64,000 nucleotides of DNA from Phytomonas francai (taxonomy: Eukaryota; Euglenozoa; Kinetoplastea; Trypanosomatida; Trypanosomatidae): NCBI GenBank assembly GCA_001766655.1, contig MJCC01000001.1, positions 1,223,809-1,287,808 on the forward strand, written 5' to 3'. The number at the start of each line of letters is the position of its first letter. The stretch's first letter is position 1. Positions 50,774 through 59,098 of this stretch are shown here, in pieces. The notes under the pieces were generated by a model, which saw nothing but the letters and a program-made list of their open reading frames with translations, made no database searches and was not told where the DNA came from. A program made the position numbers and the translations under genes.

Positions 50774-50868
50774 GGACACGCCGTGTGGACGCATATGTGC
50801 GGCAAAGCGAACAGCCTGGGGAATGCGCTGCCACACCACGATTGGTGTGTGTGAGTGTGCGACCGCAG

Positions 50869-51546
50869 GGTCTCAGTTAAAATTTTTAAATTTATGTTTC
50901 CCTTGTTCTTACATAGATTTTTTTCATATTTTCACCAAGTTATAATATACTTTTTATTATCATTTTTCCCTTATAGATACTTTCCTTTACGATATCACAT
51001 ATTGAATTCTATCGAAGAACCTTTTTACTTTTTAAGCAAAAAAACAAGATAGTATAATTCAGGGGGAAAATATAGTGATGATAATTTTTTTAAAATATCC
51101 ATAGAATTCTTTTAATGTTCGTTGAGCCATCTTTTTTTAGTGCACAAAGTTTTTATTTTTATATTTTCTTCGTTGTTTTGAATTCAACATTCAAAGTAAT
51201 TCAACCTATTATTTTCTATTTTATGGTAAAGCATTTGGTGTATATGCATATACACATAATATTTACAACCTACTATACAGGTTATTTCAGTCTTGTTCAT
51301 CGATAGAAGCCGTTAACTCCCTTACCACCTAGCGGGATACAGCAATGCTCCATATTGCAATGAGTATACTGGCTTGTTGAGCTTTTACAGCGCCCTACTA
51401 TGCTACACACTTTTCTCATTATCGCCTTTTGATTATTGGTATTTATCATAGGGCTAATTGAAGTATATCTATACATATATATAGGCATTGAAGAGGATAT
51501 ATTGCGTTGTGTATTAGAGAATAGCCGGATAGCGTGCTTGTTGGGT
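50869..51546 (+). other. intergenic region, 0.7 kb
   Basis: Strongly AT-rich. Frames at 50855 and 51115 (about 65 codons) are T-rich and lack acceptors; rejected. A tract around 51405-51450 ending in CATAG is the likely acceptor of the next gene. Confidence 0.55.
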
Positions 51547-52230
51547 ATGATGCCCGCGAATAATTTTGAAACTAGACATTATCAGCGTAACACTGATTAT
51601 TATTACAGCTCGTATGAAGATAGTACCCCTTTTTATGCCTATGGACCTTTCCGCATCGTAACAATTTTGATGACAGTTGCATTCCTTATTGCTCTGTTCA
51701 TTGGCGTCATCTTGTTGCTTTTTTACGCGTCAGATTTCGTGGAGGAGCACTCGTTGTATTCAAAAGTGATTTTGCAGAGACTTATTGTTATCATCTTTGT
51801 CATACATCTTCTCATTATGACAATAGATCAGCTCAGCTGGTGGCGTTCTTTTATAAGCTTGTTAACAAACACACTATATTGGAACCTTGTGCGCAGGTTC
51901 CCTCCAGCCCCCAGTGAGAATAGTATTATTTTCATTGTTGCTCTAGTCAGCGTCGTGGTGGAAAGCATTGCTTGGTCGTTTCTCCTCGTCGGATTTACGT
52001 ATAATAGCATGTTTACAGTTGGTCCATTTTTTATTCTTCTCTGGATCGTGCCTCTAGGCTTGCTTATGTCATGTTCAGTAGAGGAATCGTACTTGCCGGT
52101 TGTGGGTGGTAGCCACAGGTCTGGCTACGGGAACATCGATGAGGTTGCTAGAGGACATGGAGACCCTGTCCGCCGGAAGACTCTCTTTAACTCGATTGCA
52201 GAACTGTTCAAAAGACAACGTATATTATGA
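51547..52230 (+). CDS. TEX261/Svp26-like ER-Golgi cargo receptor
   Basis: 227 residues from the first ATG at 51547; the open frame extends further upstream but has no ATG there. A second ATG follows directly. Four or more membrane spans are visible. SDFVEEHSLYSKVILQR matches the family's conserved YYLAE..EEY....... region, and TNTLYWNLVRRFPP, AWSFLLVGFTYNSMFTVGPF and FILLWIVPLGLLMSCS match the later TEX261/Svp26 blocks (NL.Y...LQ.FP; F..LWIIPF..F.S.S). Svp26 (Erv26) helps load type II membrane proteins such as mannosyltransferases into COPII vesicles. Compared with yeast and human proteins it has ~35 extra polar N-terminal residues rich in Tyr. Confidence 0.8.
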   Translation: MMPANNFETRHYQRNTDYYYSSYEDSTPFYAYGPFRIVTILMTVAFLIALFIGVILLLFYASDFVEEHSLYSKVILQRLIVIIFVIHLLIMTIDQLSWWRSFISLLTNTLYWNLVRRFPPAPSENSIIFIVALVSVVVESIAWSFLLVGFTYNSMFTVGPFFILLWIVPLGLLMSCSVEESYLPVVGGSHRSGYGNIDEVARGHGDPVRRKTLFNSIAELFKRQRIL

Positions 52231-52437
52231 TGTAGTTACAAATTACTTGTCAAGGCATACTAACTCTACTAATTATCAAATTCAATCGGGAAAAGAATTG
52301 AGGTAGCTACGACGCAGTCTTGGCAGTCACGGGTGCTTGAAAACAATCATTCCCTCCCACAGCGGCATCGCTATTTTGCAATATATTCTCTTCGTCTTGC
52401 TTCTGTGTGCAACACATCACTAATGAGAGTATAACAC

Positions 52438-52440
<3 letters not shown>

Positions 52441-52472
<32 letters not shown>

Positions 52473-52514
52473 TACATACATACACTCACACATATACACA
52501 TACATACGCACACA
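52441..52514. repeat. (CA)n/(CATA)n microsatellite upstream of the aminotransferase
   Basis: CA repeat changing to CATA repeat, ending 14 bases before the ATG at 52529. A T/C-rich stretch at 52386-52412 with later AGs lies before it, so the repeat is probably in the 5' leader. Confidence 0.9.
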
Positions 52515-52528
52515 AATAAGACTACGAC

Positions 52529-53704
52529 ATGTCCTTTCTATCTCATGCACAGACGTTTCGAGCGAGTAAACTTATCAAGGAACTGGTTCCCAACCCGCCA
52601 CCCCTGCCGGATCTGTCGAAAGTTCCCTTTGGTACTTTGTTTTCGCCTCACATGTTGACCATTGAGTTTACCAATAATGAGTGGGGTTTGCCGCGCATAG
52701 GGCCATTAAAACCACTGTCTCTGCCTCCCCATGCGGCTTGTTTACATTACGCTCTCGAGTGCTTTGAAGGTCTTAGGGCGTACGCAGATATTGATGATAT
52801 AAACAAGGCTGAACGGGGTGAGAGTCTGGGTGAGCACCGACGGCTTCGCCTGTTCCGACCGGACCGCAACGTGGACAGGCTTCAAAAAAGCATGGCTCGG
52901 TCATGTTTTCCCTCTTTCGACTCATTGGAGTTCATAAAGTTGCTGGAGGAGTTTGTGAAGATCGAGAAGGACTACATTCCCACGAAGATTGGCTACTCCC
53001 TGTACCTTCGCCCGACTGCGATTGGAATCGGTGCGGGTCTCGGCGCGATGCCTGCGGCAAGTTGCCTGTTGTATGTGATCGCGGTGCCGGCGGGGTCGTA
53101 CTTCTCGCAGCCGATAGGCGCCGCGTCGACATCGCAGCTCAGGCCTGTGCGGCTGCTTGTGGACGAAGTCAACCGGCGCGCTTGGCCTGGTGGGATTGGC
53201 AGCTTCAAACTCGGCGCGAACTACGCCGGGCCGATGCTGGTGCAGCGCGAGGCCGCCAAGAAGGGTTTCAACCAAATCCTCTGGCTTGGCCCCAAGGGCG
53301 AGGTCACGGAGGTTGGCGCGATGAACTTCCTGGTGGTCTGGCGCACGCCAGAGGGGGTGATGGAACTGGTGACGGCCCCACTGGACGGCATGATCCTGCC
53401 GGGCATCACGCGCGACTCGATCCTGAGCCTCGTGCGGCAGTGGGGCGAGATCAGAGTGAGCGAGCGCAGGTTTGACATCCACGAGATGATAAAGGCGATC
53501 GAGGAGGAACGCGTGTTGGAGTGTTTTGGTAGTGGCACGGCCGCGGTGCTGACGCCGGTGAGCGAGCTGCGGTACCGTGACAGGGATTACACCATCCCCT
53601 GCCCCACTGGCGAGGACAGCCTGTGCCTACGCCTTTACAAGACGATTGTCGACATTCAGTATGGTAAAATACCGAGTGAGTGGTCTTACCCTATAGATGT
53701 ATAA
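52529..53704 (+). CDS. BCAT: branched-chain amino acid aminotransferase (class IV PLP)
   Basis: 391 residues. Transfers amino groups between leucine, isoleucine or valine and 2-oxoglutarate. The fold-type IV signature is clear: ALECFEGLRAY at the substrate loop, LYLRPTAIGIGAGLG, then GSFKLGANYAGP with the PLP Lys at 227, EVTEVGAMNFLVVW, PLDGMILPGITRDSIL and ECFGSGTAAVLTPVSEL. Length matches eukaryotic BCATs. The N-terminus (SHAQTFRASKLIKEL) could be a weak mitochondrial signal, so location is open. The central part, from about 53020 to 53570, is very GC-rich compared with the ends of the gene and the flanks, giving a mosaic composition. Confidence 0.96.
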   Translation: MSFLSHAQTFRASKLIKELVPNPPPLPDLSKVPFGTLFSPHMLTIEFTNNEWGLPRIGPLKPLSLPPHAACLHYALECFEGLRAYADIDDINKAERGESLGEHRRLRLFRPDRNVDRLQKSMARSCFPSFDSLEFIKLLEEFVKIEKDYIPTKIGYSLYLRPTAIGIGAGLGAMPAASCLLYVIAVPAGSYFSQPIGAASTSQLRPVRLLVDEVNRRAWPGGIGSFKLGANYAGPMLVQREAAKKGFNQILWLGPKGEVTEVGAMNFLVVWRTPEGVMELVTAPLDGMILPGITRDSILSLVRQWGEIRVSERRFDIHEMIKAIEEERVLECFGSGTAAVLTPVSELRYRDRDYTIPCPTGEDSLCLRLYKTIVDIQYGKIPSEWSYPIDV

Positions 53705-53862
53705 AAGATCACGTATAAAAAGATAGAGCTTAGCTGGGAGTTCATTTAGAATACTCTGTTTTGAGCAAATTGTCACAGAAATTCAGTTTCCCTACTATTT
53801 ATCCGACAGCTCTATTAATGTATTTGTCCGTTTTCTGCTATACACATCAAATAGCTTTATAC

Positions 53863-53888
53863 ATATATATATATATATATATATATAT
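53863..53888. repeat. (AT)13 microsatellite
   Basis: Perfect AT repeat of 26 bases, about 160 nt after the aminotransferase stop. Confidence 0.9.
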
Positions 53889-54080
53889 GTATTTATGAAA
53901 TTCTCATTCTATATAGTTCTTAGATAAATCATTATTTTTTTCCTAAATGTGGAAACACCTGCCTACGAATCTATTTTCGATACAGTGAATTCTTTGAAGG
54001 AGGTAGGAAAACACGTTTAAGAGTGGATGCCTATGTAGTGAAGGCGGAAACAATCTATTAATTTTTATTTTTTTAGGACG

Positions 54081-54176
54081 ATGATCGCATATTTGAATAT
54101 AATGTATCTTATTTTATACTTTAGTGAGTTTTTGAAACTATATTCAGGAAGAGCTCCTAAAAAACCTGAACGGTGA
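54081..54176 (+). CDS. candidate micro-ORF, 31-residue membrane peptide
   Basis: A short frame with a hydrophobic first half (MIAYLNIMYLILYF) and a basic tail (GRAPKKPER). A textbook acceptor (T-rich run ending in TTTTAG at 54071-54076) lies four bases before its ATG. The acceptor and the membrane-plus-basic-tail layout are suggestive, but a frame this short can arise by chance in AT-rich DNA. Confidence 0.25.
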   Translation: MIAYLNIMYLILYFSEFLKLYSGRAPKKPER

Positions 54177-54684
54177 ATCATTAATTATAAAAGGTATTTT
54201 TTCATTCTCATCATTTATCTTGCAAGAAAGTATTTCATAGCGTGATATTATCACTTATAATTTTGGGATTTTAGCAATAAATTCGTATCTTTTCGAAAAT
54301 ACAGTTAAGCACATGAAATATCCACAATGTATGAATGCTTTTCGTCTGTTTTTCGTTGTTGTCGACTCTTTTGGCATCTGCATTTTTAAAATATTGCGGC
54401 CTTTATTTTTTTCCTGTTTCACTTTTCTTCATTGATTATGTGACGCTTCGTGCATTGTGAACGCCGAGCGCAATGAGGAAGGACTTATTTGAAAAGAGGA
54501 CTTATCACAACGTATCGCGGGGCAGGCGGTCATACCAAACTCTATTCACGCAACGGTGAGCGCACTCAGCGGTGCTACCCTCGTTTAGATTTGCCTCATT
54601 CAGTGAGCTACCCCCGGCGTGCCGGCGGCAGTGTTTTGGAAAAGAAAACAGGAGCCACATTGCACGTTCGACTAGTGATAAAAA

Positions 54685-55773
54685 ATGTATGTGAAGAGCC
54701 CGGGGACGCAACCTTGGGAGGGGGATTCGATGCAGGGCGTTCGACGAGGCGAGAGGACGGTGCCCGCCGCCGAAGCTGTTCCCAGGGAGCGGCGGCAGCG
54801 CGGCTCTCTCTATCATCTAATCTTCGGCCCTGGCGGAGGGGCAACGATGGCGGGCACCTGCGAGATCCTTCTTTTCCACCCTTTTGATACAGTAGCGAAG
54901 CGTCTGATGTCGTACCATCACCGTGTCGTCGAGCCTGGATCGATCCGACACACGCTCTATAACTTCAACCGTGTTGTATTTGGCGGTTTAGAGGATAGGG
55001 CGCGAGCGGACCCCACTTTCCAGATCACGCTATGGCGGCGGATGCAGTTTCTCTACCCAGGCAGCACCTACGCGGTACTATATAAGGTTTTTCAGCGTGT
55101 GATCAAGTTTGCTGGCCAGCCATTTATGCGGGACTTTCTGTGCAACCACTACAGCTTTTTGTTTTTCAGGAAAGATTCAACGACGAGTACAGCGTGCGTT
55201 CGGGATGGGAAAGGCCTCATGATGTTGGAGGCGATGGCAGGGTGCCTTGTCGGTATTTCTGAGATTGTACTTCTTCCTTTTGATCGTATGAAGGTTTTAA
55301 ATCAAACCAACGCAGCAACGTTGCAAGGTAGAGGCCTTTTTTCTGTCATTCGGCGAGAGGGTCTGCAAAAGTTGTATACTGGGACGATCACGACAGCAGT
55401 GCGTAATGCAACTGGTTCTTTTCTTCTTTTTGGTGGTACCGCTTTCACGAAGGAGCATGTGTTTAAATTAACTGATTATCGAGAGGCAACAGTACTACAG
55501 AACCTCGCATCATCCACTGTCGGTGGCTGTGTAGGTGTTTTTTTCACTTCTCCAATAGATGTGATCAAAACTCGGCAGCAGAGCCAGAAGCTTAATGAGT
55601 CCTTGTCGGGGTGGAGGATTCTGAGTAAAACAGTGAACGAAGAAGGCCTCTCGGCTCTTTACAAAGGTATCGCTCCAAAGATCATCACGTCTGCTCCCCG
55701 TCTCGTCTTTTCTTATACCATGACCGAGTACTTCACAAAGTTTTTGCGCGGGAATTTTTCTCTCAAAAATTGA
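54685..55773 (+). CDS. mitochondrial carrier family protein
   Basis: 362 residues. Three carrier repeats are visible by their PxD motifs: HPFDTVAKRL (from ~66), LPFDRMKVL (from ~197) and SPIDVIKTR (from ~289). Each is followed by glycine-rich second-helix signatures, such as SVIRREGLQKLYTG and KTVNEEGLSALYKG. Six membrane helices in the inner mitochondrial membrane are expected. HPFDTVAKRLM and QTNAATLQG resemble Yhm2-type (citrate/oxoglutarate) carriers, but the substrate cannot be fixed by eye. The first ~50 residues are an extra, Arg-rich extension coded by GC-rich DNA. An in-frame stop lies just upstream of the ATG; Met 16 is an alternative start. Confidence 0.85.
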   Translation: MYVKSPGTQPWEGDSMQGVRRGERTVPAAEAVPRERRQRGSLYHLIFGPGGGATMAGTCEILLFHPFDTVAKRLMSYHHRVVEPGSIRHTLYNFNRVVFGGLEDRARADPTFQITLWRRMQFLYPGSTYAVLYKVFQRVIKFAGQPFMRDFLCNHYSFLFFRKDSTTSTACVRDGKGLMMLEAMAGCLVGISEIVLLPFDRMKVLNQTNAATLQGRGLFSVIRREGLQKLYTGTITTAVRNATGSFLLFGGTAFTKEHVFKLTDYREATVLQNLASSTVGGCVGVFFTSPIDVIKTRQQSQKLNESLSGWRILSKTVNEEGLSALYKGIAPKIITSAPRLVFSYTMTEYFTKFLRGNFSLKN

Positions 55774-57075
55774 CATTATGGGGAGAGAAGGTATGCTCAG
55801 GCAAACTTTTTTTTGAAAAAGTTTGCTAAGATAATAAGGGTGATAAAATATATCGATAAAGGTGATTCAATTTGAATCAGATCTCTTCGAAGAATAGTTG
55901 TCTTGACATTAGGAAAGAATGAATCTTACATATAGAAGTATATATATGACATGTTCACCTTATTTTATTCTTTTGCATCAACATTTGGAAACTGAAGAGA
56001 CATGTAAGCCTCTCAGAATCACACATTCGTTAAGATTGTTTGGTAGCCCATCTATCGATAGATTTACTTCCACTTAGCACAAATTTATGTTCATCTCTCG
56101 TACTTGCAACGCGTTCTGTAGGGATGATACCATTGAAGTTGTCATCTACCACTTTTGGTTTTAAGCACTTCTGGAATTTACAAGAGTAAACTAGGTGCTG
56201 TATGGTAGCGAGTTATTCATAAGATTGTAGGGGTATGATACCATGCCAGATGAATGTAAGCCTAATGCAGCCTAAAACTTTCTCAAGTTCTTATGAGATG
56301 AGAAGATTTACAACCTTAAGCGAGCTTAGTGTTAGTATTACAGTATCCCTTAGTTATCATTGCGATTATCACTGCTAGTGCAACGAAGAATTCGACTATT
56401 TTAATAGTTTTGGTAGTGATAATTACTTGTTTCAATATTTTACCTCTTTCTATGAATATACTCGGTAGAATGATCTTGCTGTAATGAGGGCTCTCTTTCT
56501 ACTTCACAAAGCACGCTAGTTGTATTGGACTTAATTGCGATAATGGCTAATATTTTTAATTACCGTCGTACTTAAATTAGCCTACATTATGACAAGGAGT
56601 ATCTTATTATTATAGTATTTTTTTTATTAACCATTTATGCACTATTTTATTACTCTTTTATGACGGTTTTCCTATTAATCACAGTTAAGATTTGTATCAT
56701 GCTTTTCTGACAAGAGGCTTAAGAGAAAAGAACTCACTACTCAAGTTAAGTCAATGGAGATTAAAAATATCGTACCTAAACACAAAATAAACATCTACAA
56801 TAAATGAGTGAACATATCCTATAATATTGCTAATGTCATGATGTTATTTTACCTATTCACTCTATCAATGGGAAAAGTGTAGCCCTACGAGACATTATAT
56901 AACACAGTATCGCATTTTATTGGGGTTTATATATACTTATATATATTAGGACAAAAGGGTAAGGCAGAAAGCGATTCCACTAAAATAAAAAATTCCATCA
57001 GAGAAATTGATCTTTTCTCTTTTGAAGCATCCCCATATTGTACCTAATCTCAAATCATTAACTTGAAACTCCATC
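55774..57075 (+). other. intergenic region, 1.3 kb, with possible decayed coding sequence
   Basis: Oversized gap. A 53-codon frame from ATG at 55919 to 56080 and, without a start codon, a 54-codon hydrophobic frame at 56320-56484 (QYPLVIIAIITASATKNS..., ILIVLVVIITC) occur on the same strand. In between, two imperfect copies of a TGGTAGC...TGTAGGG(T)ATGATACCAT block lie about 107 bases apart. This could be remains of a dead gene. The tract near 57010-57025 is the probable acceptor of UNC119. Confidence 0.4.
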
Positions 57076-57663
57076 ATGAGCGCAACGAAATTGTCGATCA
57101 CACCTCAGACGGTGCTCTCCTTTACCTCACCAACAGACAGCTTTCTTTGCCCAATCACTGCCAATACGTACAAAATCGAGTTCTACCGTTTTACCATTCG
57201 AGATATGGAGACAAATAAAGAAATTTTTGACGTCGAACGAGATCTGTCGAGCAACGAGGATTTCTTAACGAGAGTAGCAGCGTTGCCACCAGATGAGGCG
57301 GACAACTCGCGTACAATTCATTATCGCTTTTCCTCAGATTTTCTTAATCTGCGAACGGTCGGCGCTAAAGTGGTTTTTGGTGTGAACGGCGACGAGCCTG
57401 TTCCGAGTTTTCGCATGATTGAACGCCATTACTTCCGCAATACGCTTATTAAATCCTTTGATTTTACCTTTGGGTTTTGCATTCCTCATTCAATGAACAC
57501 TTGGGAGTCGATCTATGACATGCCAAAGCTAGATCCCGCCTGGCAGGATGCGATGATTCGAAGTCCATTTGAAACGGTGAGCGATAGCTTTTATTTTGTG
57601 GGAGATCAGTTGATAATGCACAACAAGGCTTACTATGCCTTTGATGGGGATGATAGTTCCTAA
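57076..57663 (+). CDS. UNC119: UNC119 lipid-binding chaperone
   Basis: 195 residues. The match to UNC119 is strong over almost the whole protein: NTYKIEFYRFTIRDMET, then FRMIERHYFRNTLIKSFDF, FGFCIPHSMNTWE, MIRSPFETVSDSFYFV and LIMHNKAYYAF. UNC119 is an immunoglobulin-like beta sandwich of the PDE6-delta family that binds myristoylated N-termini and delivers such proteins to cilia under control of Arl3. In a flagellate with many acylated flagellar proteins this role fits. The N-terminal disordered part is shorter than in vertebrates. Confidence 0.95.
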   Translation: MSATKLSITPQTVLSFTSPTDSFLCPITANTYKIEFYRFTIRDMETNKEIFDVERDLSSNEDFLTRVAALPPDEADNSRTIHYRFSSDFLNLRTVGAKVVFGVNGDEPVPSFRMIERHYFRNTLIKSFDFTFGFCIPHSMNTWESIYDMPKLDPAWQDAMIRSPFETVSDSFYFVGDQLIMHNKAYYAFDGDDSS

Positions 57664-58286
57664 GGCTTGGATAGGTGTGGAGAGGTGAAGCTTTCATAAA
57701 TGAACAGATTTATGTCTATATATATCATAGCATTTCCTCATCATAGGTTTTTCTTGTTCTTATTGCCGTTCTGTTCCCATATTTTACTTCACACATCCAC
57801 ATCTTTAAATGGAAAGATAATTTCCTATTTTTTACTACTTCCTAAATGAAAAGCCAAGGTGTGTCTACAGCATGTAAATAATAATAATAAAATACCCATA
57901 GCAAAGGAGGTTGCAAAATGTAAAAATTGAGATACTTGTTTCTTTCAGATATAAATATATGAGTTAGATTTTCCGGAAAAGTTTCTGAGCGAAGGGAAAA
58001 GTTCAAATAATGAACTTAGTTTTTAATGTTGATATAATTATCTCAATTATATCAGACTATCATCCTCCACCTTTAATTATCTTCTTGCGTCATTATTATC
58101 AGAAAGTATTCAGAGAAACAAAACTGAGGACGCAATCCTAGATGAACAGGGGGACCGGGGGGAAGTCAATTTATACCTATGTTTAGGGGTATGTGCATGA
58201 ATATTTTGCCTCGATGTCAGGTTGAATGTGTTAAAAAAAGAAATGAATAGTAAAATATTTGCTTTTAACAGTACCACAAGTATTGC
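57664..58286 (+). other. intergenic region after UNC119
   Basis: AT-rich. Frames of 48 codons (57700) and 43 codons (58010) have no acceptor support. A weak T-rich site ending in AACAG at 58271 precedes the candidate at 58287. Confidence 0.45.
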
Positions 58287-58457
58287 ATGAGAGCGGAAGG
58301 CATTAATCCCTTTCTAGATATCTCAGAGTGTGAGGGTAAAGGTACAAAAAAGGCAGGTAGTGAAGAATCTTATTATTATTTTTTCATTTTTGTGTTTTCG
58401 TTTATTATTTTCCTTAATTTTTTGGGAAGGAAAAAGGGAATAACAAAAGAGGCCTGA
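58287..58457 (+). CDS. candidate small tail-anchored membrane protein, 56 residues
   Basis: A complete short frame. The first ~28 residues are polar and charged (MRAEGINPFLDISECEGKG), one hydrophobic span covers about 29-47 (YYFFIFVFSFIIFLNFLG) and a basic tail (RKKGITKEA) ends it. This is the layout of small ER tail-anchored subunits such as Sec61-beta, but there is no sequence match I can point to. A TTTTAACAG acceptor lies 16 bases upstream, although its tract is weak. The gap between UNC119 and the TBC gene is 1.4 kb, about twice the usual size, leaving room for a gene. The span is coded by a T/C run, which is also how false frames arise. Confidence 0.35.
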   Translation: MRAEGINPFLDISECEGKGTKKAGSEESYYYFFIFVFSFIIFLNFLGRKKGITKEA

Positions 58458-59098
58458 TTTATCTTAGTCAATTTGATGATAAATGATTGGTGTCGCTTTT
58501 TATTATTGTTGCTGAAGGGTACTGATAAGAATCTAAGAGATTTTTTTTTTGTTCACGCTATGGATAAATAAAAATAAAAATTTGTGACGAGGTTGATGGC
58601 ACCTCATCATTATATTGTTGCATTACTAGTAAAGAATTTGTCACACAAATGCTCAGTTCACATTATGGGAAAAACCCATTTGTTAGCTTAGGCAATTTTG
58701 AAGGGCTTTTGATTTAAAATAATAAAAAAAGAGAGGATGTGGGAGATGCCTGAATCCCAAAGGGTTCATTAATGTGTAGGTTCTCTTCTTTTTAGCATCA
58801 TATCTTTTTCTTCCTGGTTTCTCTTCTTTCCCGGCGGTTAATTTTTTATGTGCTTCAAAAATCCACAAGCATGCGCTTATATATGGATATATATTTATAT
58901 GTATGCATATATATATTCATATACATTCTTTGCACATTCTCTAAGGGTGCATTGCATTCATTTTCGTAGACTTTTAGCAGCCTTTCCCTTGATCTTTCAG
59001 CCAAGGTTATTAGCGTCTTCCGCTGATTTCGGGGACTCCATAATTATCTTTTCTATTTTTACATTCCCTTCAATTTCTTTTTTGTAGTTGCTTCGTGG
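58458..59098 (+). other. intergenic region before the TBC gene
   Basis: AT-rich, with an imperfect TATA/CATA repeat (about 58876-58925). A 79-codon frame at 58848 crosses this repeat and is rejected. Confidence 0.5.
59047..59087 (+). promoter_or_regulatory. trans-splice acceptor for the TBC gene
   Basis: A long T/C tract ends in TTTTGTAG, 11 bases before the ATG at 59099. Confidence 0.7.

Larger units (their letters stand above)
50609..50868 (+). repeat. direct repeat unit, copy 2, collapsed around an N
   Basis: Matches the two ends of the unit at 48628-49834. The 948 bases equivalent to 48792-49739 are missing at a single N, so this is an assembly gap and not a real deletion. Confidence 0.85.
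53705..54684 (+). other. intergenic region, 1.0 kb
   Basis: AT-rich until about 54480, then GC-rich up to the carrier gene. It holds an AT microsatellite, a 31-codon candidate frame (54081-54176) and a T/C tract at 54400-54434 that probably belongs to the carrier acceptor. A 132-codon frame at 54489 has only TTG as start and is rejected. Confidence 0.5.

Noticed and set aside
51436..51546. Upstream extension of the TEX261-like frame
   Set aside because: The extension has no ATG; the first in-frame ATG is at 51547, and a likely acceptor at about 51450 lies inside the extension.
54489..54887. 132-codon + frame overlapping the carrier gene start
   Set aside because: Only a TTG start, no ATG at its head, and it overlaps a clear carrier-family frame.
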